Assembly (NCBI RefSeq): GCF_000429465.1 | Contig: NZ_AUBX01000002.1 | Span: forward strand, 1-64,000 | Length of the DNA stretch: 64,000 nt | Reading direction: 5' to 3' | From: Algoriphagus vanfongensis DSM 17529 | Lineage (GTDB): Bacteria; Bacteroidota; Bacteroidia; Cytophagales; Cyclobacteriaceae | The notes under the pieces: model-generated | Databases searched by the model: none | Told to the model about the DNA's origin: nothing | What the model saw: the letters and a program-made list of their open reading frames with translations, nothing else | In this document: positions 8,188-14,881 of the stretch, piece after piece | Numbering within the stretch: the first letter of the stretch is position 1 | Layout: each line of letters starts with the position of its first letter | Position numbers and translations under genes: made by a program

Positions 8188-8240
8188 ACAGTTTAAAGTT
8201 AAAGACTTTGTCGTCTTTTAAACTGTCCTACTTTTGGGGA

Positions 8241-8368
8241 AGCTTACAATAGCAAATGCGGGCTGACTGCTTATAAATGAAGATTTTACAACTAAATAAA
8301 ATTCGGTCTGGCAGACAAAATTTCGGGTTTAAAACCCCGCACTTGCCATAACCAGGGCGGTTATGCAC
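8241..8368. repeat. attC-like site 8, left edge cut at the IS3 junction
   Basis: Right after the IS end, TTACAATAGCAAATGCGGG resembles the R''/L'' start of the other sites but lacks a clean AAC. GCAAATGCGGG pairs with CCCGCACTTGC near 8335-8345, and the site ends in the R' core GTTATGCAC (8360-8368). This core is the exact complement of GTGCATAAC at 10407. The short frame across it on the minus strand is not a gene. Confidence 0.6.
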
Positions 8369-8506
8369 AAGCGTGAAAAACGCTACGACCAAAAAAGAAC
8401 CAAGCCCACCCACCACCTGATTTTATCCATTTTGAACACAACATCATAGGATTTGAACACTTTTTTATGTGTCAACCTGCTCACTTTTGTACCATAATTT
8501 AAACGA

Positions 8507-9346
8507 ATGATTATGAGCAATAAGAAAGTGTGGTTTATCACAGGAACATCAAAAGGATTTGGATTGGCATTGACAAAACTGGCATTGTCTCAAGGTCATC
8601 AAGTTATCGCTACATCAAGAAATATCGAAGAGTTAAAAAATTCGATTACAGAAAAGCAAGACAATTTCTTGCCTTTGAAAGTGGATATTACTTCCGACAA
8701 AGAAGTTAAAAATGCTGTTCAACAAGGCATTGAAAAATTTGGAAGAATAGATGTAGTGGTCAATAATGCAGGCTATTCATTGGTAGGTAGCATAGAGGAA
8801 ATAACAGACAAGGAATTTCGTCAAACCGTGAACGTTAACTTGTTCGGAACAGTCAATATTTTGCGAAATGTAATGCCTCATTTACGAAAACAACAGTTGG
8901 GACATATCATCAATATTGCTTCCAATGCAGGTTATGTTGGTTTTGCCAATGCCACAAGTTACAACGCTTCAAAATTTGCGGTGGTGGGTATTTCTGAAGC
9001 ATTGGCACAGGAAGTAAATGACTTTGGTATAAAAGTTACCGTAGTTGCACCAGGACAGTTCAGAACCAGTTTTATGGAAAAAGGTTCTATGCAGTTTGCT
9101 AAAAACAGAATTTCAGTTTACGGTTTGGACAAAGCAGAGGAACTTTGGACAAATTACAGCGGACAACAGATAGGTGACCCTGAAAAATTTGTAAAAATAC
9201 TTGCCGAAATTGTCGAGTTGGAGAATCCACCGTTACGATTGCTATTGGGTATGGACACTTATGACTTGATAAAAGAGCATCGGGAAAAAGAAATGCAAGA
9301 GTTTGAAACTTGGAAACATTTGACGCTATCGACCAATTTTGATTGA
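8507..9346 (+). CDS. SDR-family oxidoreductase
   Basis: A 279-residue classical short-chain dehydrogenase/reductase. It has the nucleotide motif TGTSKGFG (residues 12-19), NNAG (residues 87-90), and the catalytic Ser (INIASNAG) with Tyr and Lys (SYNASKFAVVG, near residues 156-160). It is likely a cytoplasmic NAD(P)-dependent enzyme; the substrate is unknown. It sits 18 bp upstream of an AraC-type regulator, a pairing seen repeatedly in Bacteroidota, so the regulator may control it. An ATG six bases in (8513) is an alternative start. Both genes lie in one cassette bounded by GTTATGCAC and GTGCATAAC. Confidence 0.85.
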   Translation: MIMSNKKVWFITGTSKGFGLALTKLALSQGHQVIATSRNIEELKNSITEKQDNFLPLKVDITSDKEVKNAVQQGIEKFGRIDVVVNNAGYSLVGSIEEITDKEFRQTVNVNLFGTVNILRNVMPHLRKQQLGHIINIASNAGYVGFANATSYNASKFAVVGISEALAQEVNDFGIKVTVVAPGQFRTSFMEKGSMQFAKNRISVYGLDKAEELWTNYSGQQIGDPEKFVKILAEIVELENPPLRLLLGMDTYDLIKEHREKEMQEFETWKHLTLSTNFD

Positions 9347-9364
9347 TTTCGTATTTTTATATCA

Positions 9365-10285
9365 ATGAAACGGACAGGAAAAAAACCGCATATTTTTAAT
9401 TCGATATCCGAATTGCACAGAGCATTGGCTTTGCCAAAACCCAAACACCCATTGGTAAGCGTCATCAATTTTGAAGAAACAAAATGCTTTGATGATGAGA
9501 GTCTGCGTAGCGTGTCCTATAATTTCTACTGTATTGCCATCAAAAAGAATTTTGAGGGAAAAATGAAATACGGACAACAGTACTACGATTTTGATGAAGG
9601 TGTGATGACATTCTTTTCACCTATGCAGGTAGTAACCACCGACATTGTTGAAGGGTTAAAATTGTCAGGATATTGGTTGGTGGTTCATCCCGATTTCATC
9701 AGAAATTATACATTGGGAAAAACAATAAAAAACTACGGCTATTTTTCTTATTCAGTCAATGAAGCCTTACACCTTTCGGAAGATGAAGATAAAGCAATAA
9801 CCACCATAATGCAGAACATAGAAAATGAATACCGTTCTGTAATAGACCATTTTAGTCAAGATGTTATCGTTTCCCACATAGAATTATTGCTCAATTATTG
9901 CAACCGTTTTTACAACAGACAATTCATTACCCGAAGAACGGCAAGCAATGATTTGTTGGTAAAATTGGAATGTCTGTTAACCGATTATTTCAATAGCGAA
10001 CAAATACAGGAATCGGGACTTCCTACGGTTCAGTATGTTTCAAGTCAATTGAACATTTCGGCAGATTATTTAAGCGATATGCTTCGCAATCTTACAGGAC
10101 AAAATACGCAACAGCATATCCACAACCATTTAATCGAAAAAGCCAAAGAGAAATTATCTACCACCGAGCTTTCTGTTAGTGAAATTGCTTACGAATTGGG
10201 GTTTGAGTATCCGCAATCGTTCAGCAAACTGTTCAAGACCAAAACTAATTTAACGCCTTTAAAATTTAGGCAGTCGATTAATTAG
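9365..10285 (+). CDS. AraC-family transcriptional regulator
   Basis: A 306-residue protein with an N-terminal cupin-like effector domain (about 1-190) and a C-terminal AraC DNA-binding domain. The second helix-turn-helix reads LSVSEIAYELGFEYPQSFSKLFKTKTNLTPLKFRQ, and the first includes LNISADYLSDMLRNLTGQN. It follows the SDR gene by 18 bp and probably regulates it. It is unusual as cassette cargo because the cassette holds two genes over about 2 kb. Confidence 0.85.
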   Translation: MKRTGKKPHIFNSISELHRALALPKPKHPLVSVINFEETKCFDDESLRSVSYNFYCIAIKKNFEGKMKYGQQYYDFDEGVMTFFSPMQVVTTDIVEGLKLSGYWLVVHPDFIRNYTLGKTIKNYGYFSYSVNEALHLSEDEDKAITTIMQNIENEYRSVIDHFSQDVIVSHIELLLNYCNRFYNRQFITRRTASNDLLVKLECLLTDYFNSEQIQESGLPTVQYVSSQLNISADYLSDMLRNLTGQNTQQHIHNHLIEKAKEKLSTTELSVSEIAYELGFEYPQSFSKLFKTKTNLTPLKFRQSIN

Positions 10286-10406
10286 GGCGTGTTAACACAA
10301 GTCATTATTAATAATTCAACAATCAGAGCAGAAAATATAAAGCCTTATATGAATTGAAATATCGCAAATAAATATCCTAACGACCGAAGTATAATTAGGA
10401 ATGCCA

Positions 10407-10418
10407 GTGCATAACAAT
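10407..10418. repeat. attC-like site 9, R'' half (left of IS110-family element)
   Basis: GTGCATAAC (10407-10415) plus AAT. It is a 9 of 9 complement of GTTATGCAC at 8360. The rest of the site resumes at 11931 beyond the IS element. Confidence 0.65.
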
Positions 10419-10523
10419 GTATTCCATGAATAATCAAAAGTTCATTTTCTAACATTTTTTCTTTGTTTTGGCTGTTTTTGACTTGATTGCCTGTTTTTTT
10501 GGACTGATTGGAAGAAGTCAAGA

Positions 10524-10780
10524 ATGGACAAAGCGCTGCCCTGCGAGTGGAATGTCCACTCGCCTTGTTCTTTACTTCTGAAGTATCAGTCCATACCTTG
10601 CGATCATCAAATACAAGCCATGCTTCTCCCGATAGTTTCGGGACAGGCTATCAGAGATCCATGCTATTTATGGTCTCAGTTTCCGGTTAGTTTAGTAAGT
10701 GCTCCAGCCCCATACTATAATAGAGTTCCTGATTATTGGACTCTCATCCCGATAAATATCGGGATTGAGAGGTCTGGAGC
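10524..10780 (-). ncRNA. Candidate IS1111-type guide RNA (bridge/seekRNA) region
   Basis: This non-coding stretch downstream of the transposase contains several strong hairpins. They are GCGAGTGGA/TCCACTCGC (10543-10563), TCCCGA/TCGGGA (10627-10643) and TCCCGATA/TATCGGGA extended by CTCTCA/TTGAGAG (10741-10771). The last is enclosed by GCTCCAG (10701) and CTGGAGC (10774). IS1111-type elements encode their target-guide RNA downstream of the transposase. RNA ends and guide loops are not assigned. Open frames here are not considered genes. Confidence 0.4.
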
Positions 10781-10817
10781 TTATTGATGGGCTTGATCCA
10801 ATGGTCTTTACCACGGA

Positions 10818-11873
10818 CTAAGTTGAATATCCTACCTGGTAAGGTTCACCCGTTTTTAAGACATGATATATTCTTGACAAGAGTTTTCTTGCTATGATTA
10901 CTATGGCGCGTTTGCCGGTATGTCTTTGCAATAGTTCCTCGTATCGACTCAGCATCACCGGATCTCGTTGGACGGTGGTCCAGGCACATTCGATCAGTGA
11001 GCTTCTCAGTCCCTGATGATGGCGATAAGTCATGTATCCTTTTCGGTCTGATTCACCGCTGGAATGGACCATCGGTTTGAGCCCGATATAACTATTGAAG
11101 TGTTTGAAACTCCTGAAGCGATGGATATCCTCAATCTCAGTGAGTAACTGGACTGTTGTTAAGGGGCCTATCCCAGGAATCTGTCTCAGCAGCTTGGAGT
11201 TTGCCTTGTATTTTGCCTTTCGCTGCAGCGCACGGACAGAAATGGAGACCTTCAAAAAGTGACGGTAGGTAAATTCAAATTGGTCGAGCAATAAATCCAT
11301 TACCAGTCTGCTGCTATCCGAAGGGAGCTCTACGATGGCCAGCCAATCCAGAAAGTCCTTTGTCCAATAAGGATTATCGTATTTAGGAGGTATTTCTATC
11401 CCGTTTTGAAGTAGTTTGTCCTTGATCCTGTTTTTCACCCGGACCAAGTCTGCCCAGAGTCTCTTTCGGTATCTGAAGAGTTGTCGATCACCTTCTGTTT
11501 CCTGAGTTGGAACGTGGATTCCTCGCAGCAGTCCAGCCCGGAGTGTTTTGGCCATTTTCCGACTGTCCACAGGATCAGTCTTCTCACTGGATTCTTTATT
11601 GGTCGTGGGAAGATCAGCCGGATTGATTTCCACGCATTCGTAACCAAAAGATTTTAGATCCCGATAGATCCAAAACCCAAACTTACAGGCTTCATAACAG
11701 CATATGATATGATATTTTGGAAAAAACTTATCCAAGTAAGACTTCAAGGCTTTGGGATCAGGTGCCTGACTGAAGGTTTTATGATGGCAATTGGCTGTAA
11801 ATATGCAAACGCTCCACTGGCGCTTGTGCACATCAATACCAATGAATAACTTAGGAGAAACTTCGGTGTCCAT
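10818..11873 (-). CDS. IS110-family transposase
   Basis: A 351-residue DEDD transposase. The N-terminal RuvC-like part has FIGIDVHK (D14), CYEACKFG (E61) and KTDPVDSRKMA (D100, D103). The C-terminal Transposase_20 part has LLRQIPGIGPLTTVQLLTEI and YIGLKPMVHSSGESDRKG with the expected catalytic serine near residue 271. It appears intact. Enzymes of this family cut and paste DNA through a serine intermediate guided by an element-encoded RNA. Confidence 0.9.
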   Translation of the reverse strand: MDTEVSPKLFIGIDVHKRQWSVCIFTANCHHKTFSQAPDPKALKSYLDKFFPKYHIICCYEACKFGFWIYRDLKSFGYECVEINPADLPTTNKESSEKTDPVDSRKMAKTLRAGLLRGIHVPTQETEGDRQLFRYRKRLWADLVRVKNRIKDKLLQNGIEIPPKYDNPYWTKDFLDWLAIVELPSDSSRLVMDLLLDQFEFTYRHFLKVSISVRALQRKAKYKANSKLLRQIPGIGPLTTVQLLTEIEDIHRFRSFKHFNSYIGLKPMVHSSGESDRKGYMTYRHHQGLRSSLIECAWTTVQRDPVMLSRYEELLQRHTGKRAIVIIARKLLSRIYHVLKTGEPYQVGYST

Positions 11874-11930
11874 GATATATTCTTTTTGGTTCTATCCTTA
11901 AAACGAACCAGATTATATCATGGGAACTAT

Positions 11931-12045
11931 AGTGCATAAGGGTTTCAGCGGTTTTCGAGCAGTATCACCCGCTTCAATTTTGGGTGGTAACTTGATAGGT
12001 TTGAAGCCCGCAATTCCTTACGACACCATACACTAAACGTTGTGA
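11931..12045. repeat. attC-like site 9, L''-L'-R' part (right of IS110-family element)
   Basis: TAGTGCATAAGG (from 11930) pairs with CCTTACGACACCATACACTA (about 12016-12035), and the site ends in the R' core GTTGTGA (12039-12045). Joined to GTGCATAAC-AAT at 10407-10418 it rebuilds a site of the same plan as the others (AACAATAGC...). Confidence 0.55.
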
Positions 12046-12151
12046 CTCATGCCAAAAACGAGAGTAACATTTACCTCTCAGTATTAAACAAGGGTAAATA
12101 ATTGTTATTTTTACACCCGATCAACAATCAAATGTAAAATTTACTCTAGTT

Positions 12152-13234
12152 ATGAACTTCTTCGATAAAGCCAAACCATATAATGACTTACCTCTACTTC
12201 CACCTAAAGCAGATTTAGAAACGAAAGAAATTCTAACTAAGACTATTACGGCTAGTAGAGCCCTAGCTCAACTAAATGGAGCAATCAGAAACCTTCCTAA
12301 CCCAAGCCTATTTCTTGACACAATTCATCTACAGGAAGCAAAGGCAAGCTCTGAAATAGAGAACATTATAACAACCAATGACGACTTATATCAAGCTGTT
12401 GTTGCTGATAAAAAATTTGACAATTCTGCTACAAAAGAAGTCATTAGCTACAAAGAAGCTATATGGCTTGGTTTTAAGCATCTTGAGAAAAAACCATTCA
12501 TAACAACTAACCTATGTATTGAACTTGTACAGTGCATAAAACAGAATACTGCTGGAATTAGAACAACTCCTGGTACTACCCTATCCAACACAAAAGGTGA
12601 AGTAATCTACACTCCACCTTCAGGTGAACAAGTCATTCGAGAAAAAATGGCTAATCTTGAAACATTCATCAATGAAAATGAATCGTTAGATCCTTTAATA
12701 AAAATGGCTATATCTCATTACCAATTTGAGGCAATACACCCTTTTTCAGATGGTAATGGTAGAACTGGCCGTATTCTTCTATTACTTCAATTAAAACTTG
12801 AAAAACTTCTTGACATACCGGCTCTATTCTTAAGCGAATACATTATTCACCATAAAGACAACTATTACAAAGGATTAAGGGCCATTACGGAAAAAAACGA
12901 TTGGTCTAAATTCATACTCTATATGCTTGATATGGTTGAAACCACCTCTATCAAAGGATTAGACAGATTAGAATCAATCATTCAGCTCATGGAAACTACT
13001 GGCCAAGAAATAAAAGAAAGGCTTCCAAAGGTATATTCTAAAGACTTAGTCGAAGTCATCTTTAAGCTTCCATACACTAAAAGACAAAACCTAATTGATA
13101 TTGAACTAGGTACACCAAAAACAGTAGGAAACTATCTTATAGCATTAGAAGAAGAAGGATTTCTTAAATCGGTAAGAGTCGGAAAAGAAAAGTTATATCT
13201 GAACCAAAAATTAATGCGCATACTTGAAAAATAG
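12152..13234 (+). CDS. Fic-domain protein with N-terminal inhibitory motif
   Basis: A 360-residue protein. The canonical Fic motif HPFSDGNGRTGR lies near residues 197-208, supporting nucleotidyl (usually AMP) transfer to a hydroxyl group on a target protein. The Fic_N region contains SSEIEN near residues 65-70, which fits the (S/T)xxxE(G/N) auto-inhibitory motif of class II Fic proteins. No separate antitoxin gene is therefore required. The C-terminal about 90 residues look like a winged helix (LPYTKRQNLIDIELGTPKTVGNYLIALEEEGFL). Sole gene of a cassette opened at 12039 and closed by CACAAC at 13249. Confidence 0.85.
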   Translation: MNFFDKAKPYNDLPLLPPKADLETKEILTKTITASRALAQLNGAIRNLPNPSLFLDTIHLQEAKASSEIENIITTNDDLYQAVVADKKFDNSATKEVISYKEAIWLGFKHLEKKPFITTNLCIELVQCIKQNTAGIRTTPGTTLSNTKGEVIYTPPSGEQVIREKMANLETFINENESLDPLIKMAISHYQFEAIHPFSDGNGRTGRILLLLQLKLEKLLDIPALFLSEYIIHHKDNYYKGLRAITEKNDWSKFILYMLDMVETTSIKGLDRLESIIQLMETTGQEIKERLPKVYSKDLVEVIFKLPYTKRQNLIDIELGTPKTVGNYLIALEEEGFLKSVRVGKEKLYLNQKLMRILEK

Positions 13235-13246
13235 AAAAGCACCGAA

Positions 13247-13379
13247 GGCACAACAATGGCTAAGCTTCAGGCGGCTTGACGGCAATCCGCTAGGTGTTTG
13301 CTTATTTGCTATCTTCGGTCTCGGCCGAATAGAACACGCCAGTAAACTCCGCCCGAAGGCTTAGCCGCAGCGTTGTGTC
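13247..13379. repeat. attC-like site 10
   Basis: R''-like GGCACAAC (13247-13254), AAT, then GGCTAAGCTTCAGGCGG pairing with CCGCCCGAAGGCTTAGCC, a GCAGC spacer and the R' core GTTGTGTC (13372-13379). This is the cleanest palindrome of the array. The about 140 bp to the next start hold only a possible 29-codon hydrophobic frame from a GTG near 13421 to 13514, not annotated. Confidence 0.75.
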
Positions 13380-13518
13380 ACATATAAGAAAACAGAATAT
13401 GAATTAAAGAATAGAAATTATGTGAGGAATTTGGCTTTCAAAAAAAGAAAAACAGAAACGTTGCTAATCGCATCTTTATTGCTGATCGGATCAGGAATGG
13501 CTTTGCTAATGTGAATTT

Positions 13519-14256
13519 ATGAAAATTAAGAAACGTAAATTATTTAGACTAATTTGGTTTAGCCTTGTTGCGATATTTTTCATTTGGCAATGGACAACCT
13601 ATCAATCTCGGGATTTACCAGAAAACACGTTTAAAAGCGATAGTACAGTTTCGGTCAAAACAACTGGTGATGTAATTACATTTTTGTCAAAAAGTTCAAA
13701 CTATCAAAACGAAATTATTTTCTTCCAAGGTGGATTGACAGACCCAAAAGCTTACGCACCTCTTTGTCGAATGATTGCTGAAAATGGATTTACCTGTCAT
13801 CTCATCAAAATGGATTGGAGAGTGCCTCAATGGGATTATAAAAAAATTGAGACTATGTTCGACCTGAAAAACGGAAAGTACATAATTGGCGGACATTCAC
13901 AAGGAGCGAAAATGGCATCCCAATTCGTGTATGAAAATCCGGGTTTAATGAAAGGACTTTTCTTATTAGGAACTTCTCACCCGAGAGATTTTGATTTATC
14001 GACCAGAATTTTGCCGACTATCAAACTTTATGGAGAATTAGACGGATTGGCAAGCGTTTCAGAAGTAATGGAAAATAGAGACAAGCTTCCAAAAAATACT
14101 GACTTGGTTGAAATAAAGGGTGGAAATCATTCTCAGTTTGGGTATTTAGGAAAACTATTAACAGACAATACTTCCGAAATTGATTTAGCTGAACAACAGC
14201 GTTTAACATTTGAGAAATTGATTAATTTTTTCCATAAAACAGAGAATGAAAAATAA
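13519..14256 (+). CDS. Membrane-anchored alpha/beta hydrolase
   Basis: A 245-residue protein with a basic N-terminus and one hydrophobic segment (about residues 8-26), then an alpha/beta hydrolase fold. The nucleophile elbow GGHSQGAKM is near residues 124-132, an acid residue in LYGELDGLAS, and the catalytic histidine in KGGNHSQFGYLG. This pattern matches alpha/beta hydrolases of the DUF/TAP-like type found as single genes. The substrate is unknown. It is the last recognisable cassette gene; the closing half-site TGCACAAC follows at 14263. Confidence 0.75.
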   Translation: MKIKKRKLFRLIWFSLVAIFFIWQWTTYQSRDLPENTFKSDSTVSVKTTGDVITFLSKSSNYQNEIIFFQGGLTDPKAYAPLCRMIAENGFTCHLIKMDWRVPQWDYKKIETMFDLKNGKYIIGGHSQGAKMASQFVYENPGLMKGLFLLGTSHPRDFDLSTRILPTIKLYGELDGLASVSEVMENRDKLPKNTDLVEIKGGNHSQFGYLGKLLTDNTSEIDLAEQQRLTFEKLINFFHKTENEK

Positions 14257-14262
14257 ATACGT

Positions 14263-14520
14263 TGCACAACAACTAGGTTTTCGTCGCGTGCGTAGCACGA
14301 ACGATAAACCGATGCTGCCCAGCCTGTCGCGATAGCGAAGCGTATCGGGAGAATCGATGAGGTTCTTATGGGGATTGAGTCAGGATTTTATGAACGAAAC
14401 GAGGTGTCCTAATGGTTTAAAAAGTAATACCTGTCAGAAGATTCGGTATTTTTTCAAAAAGAGTTTTAATGTTCTAGCCTTTCTAATACCTTTTGGAGGG
14501 ACTATGGGAAATCATGATCG
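14263..14520. repeat. R'' half-site followed by dispersed ~250-bp element, copy 2
   Basis: TGCACAAC (14263-14270) closes the hydrolase cassette, and AACTAGGTTTTCGTCGCGTG follows at once. The next about 240 bp are a diverged copy of 6478-6715, again with the CGTGC-GTA-GCACG hairpin. No gene is seen; a 62-codon frame here is judged spurious. Confidence 0.5.
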
Positions 14521-14644
14521 GGCTCACCACAAAACGATTGGATAATTCTTGAAGCGTTTCCCGCTCATTAATGGCTTCAATGGCAACCGCTGACTTAAAC
14601 TGTGATGTGAATTTTCTTCCTTTTTGTCTTATACCAATGCTCAA
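14506..14644 (-). pseudogene. IS3-family OrfA fragment
   Basis: On the minus strand the frame from a TTG at 14644 reads GIRQKGRKFTSQFKSAVAIE and then AINERETLQELSNRFVVSP. This is the N-terminal half of an IS3/IS150-type OrfA (usually RKFTxxFKxxVALEALKGxxTLAELA). It decays after about 45 codons and no orfB follows. The flank at 14690 (GGGAGTGTTACAAT) may be the former terminus. Confidence 0.6.
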
Positions 14645-14761
14645 TTTAATCTGTTGTTTTTAATTGAGCCAGTGGTCTGGTTTTAGGGGAGTGTTACAAT
14701 AAGGACTCTAAAGTGTTCGTTTTGGATGCTTTTGAGCTTTTACAATTACTTCAATAAAAAG

Positions 14762-14808
14762 TATTTCCGTAATTTTCTCAGGCCTTGGAACTGGCCAGAA
14801 AATTCCAG
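14762..14808. repeat. 47-bp direct repeat, left copy
   Basis: This segment (TATTTCCGTAATTTTCTCAG onward) recurs at 49391-49437 in the same orientation with a single mismatch. It is itself an imperfect inverted repeat (TTTTCT..GGCC and GGCC.AGAAAA around TTGGAACT). The copies lie just outside the block 14882-49251. About 70 bp of A/T-rich DNA without features separates it from lacI. Confidence 0.75.
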
Positions 14809-14881
14809 TTTTAGCATTATGAACGCTCTTTGAGAATGTGAGCAAACATATTTTATTCTTATAAGAAAGTCTTTTTTTAAC

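Larger units (their letters stand above)
7001..8239 (-). mobile_element. IS3-family insertion sequence (IS407-like)
   Basis: About 1.24 kb with related ends: CCCCCTTTTTTGGACAACTC at 7001 and, on the other strand from 8239, CCCCAAAAGTAGGACAGTTT. Both place GGACA 11 bases from the terminus and continue into TAAAA. It encodes overlapping orfA and orfB with a -1 slippery site. The CCCC termini and the orfA sequence MKKSRFTESQIV fit the IS407 subgroup. No target duplication is obvious: GGCT on the left and AAGC on the right, with an IS91 tail on one side and an attC-like site on the other, suggesting a later deletion or rearrangement. Confidence 0.85.
10419..11930 (-). mobile_element. IS110/IS1111-type insertion sequence
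   Basis: About 1.5 kb. It carries one DEDD transposase on the minus strand with only about 57 bp upstream and about 400 bp of structured non-coding DNA downstream, the arrangement of the IS1111 subgroup. Subterminal inverted repeats are visible: TTCCATGAATAATC at 10422-10435 and, on the other strand, GTTCCCATGATATAATC ending near 11911. The element separates the R'' motif and AAT (10407-10418) from a matching L'' arm (AGTGCATAAGGG, 11931-), so it lies inside an attC-like site. Exact ends are uncertain by a few bases. Confidence 0.75.
1..14420. mobile_element. Integrase-less attC-like gene cassette array
   Basis: Ten units of one or two small genes are separated by imperfect palindromes of roughly 120-200 bp. 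Each unit opens with GTT plus 3-8 bases whose reverse complement closes the same unit as an R''-like motif ending in AAC. Examples are GTTGGGTGC at 1 with GCACCCAAC at 423, GTTGTAGGGC at 1575 with GCCCTACAAC at 2347, GTTGTAAGTA at 4923 with TACTTACAAC at 5763, and GTTATGCAC at 8360 with GTGCATAAC at 10407. That cognate pairing is expected for integron cassettes excised and inserted at G|TT. No IntI-type tyrosine recombinase is visible, so this fits a cluster of attC sites lacking an integrase. IS elements interrupt the array at 6.7-8.2 kb and 10.4-11.9 kb. The unit between 6.5 and 8.36 kb is destroyed. The integron reading is an inference from structure. Confidence 0.7.

Noticed and set aside
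8228-8416. Minus-strand 62-codon frame right of the IS3 element
   Set aside because: It spans the truncated attC-like site and has no recognisable protein features.
10508-10787. Two overlapping plus-strand frames left of the IS110-family transposase
   Set aside because: They coincide with the hairpin-rich non-coding tail of the IS and translate the palindromes.
1-14420. CRISPR array as explanation for the repeated palindromes
   Set aside because: The repeats are over 100 bp, differ from one another, and alternate with protein genes instead of short spacers; no cas genes are present.
14357-14545. 62-codon frame after the alpha/beta hydrolase gene
   Set aside because: It lies within the second copy of the ~250-bp repeat and the IS3 orfA remnant.
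14762-14808. The 47-bp repeat as a rho-independent terminator of lacI
   Set aside because: The stem has no T-run on either strand, so it does not look like an intrinsic terminator.
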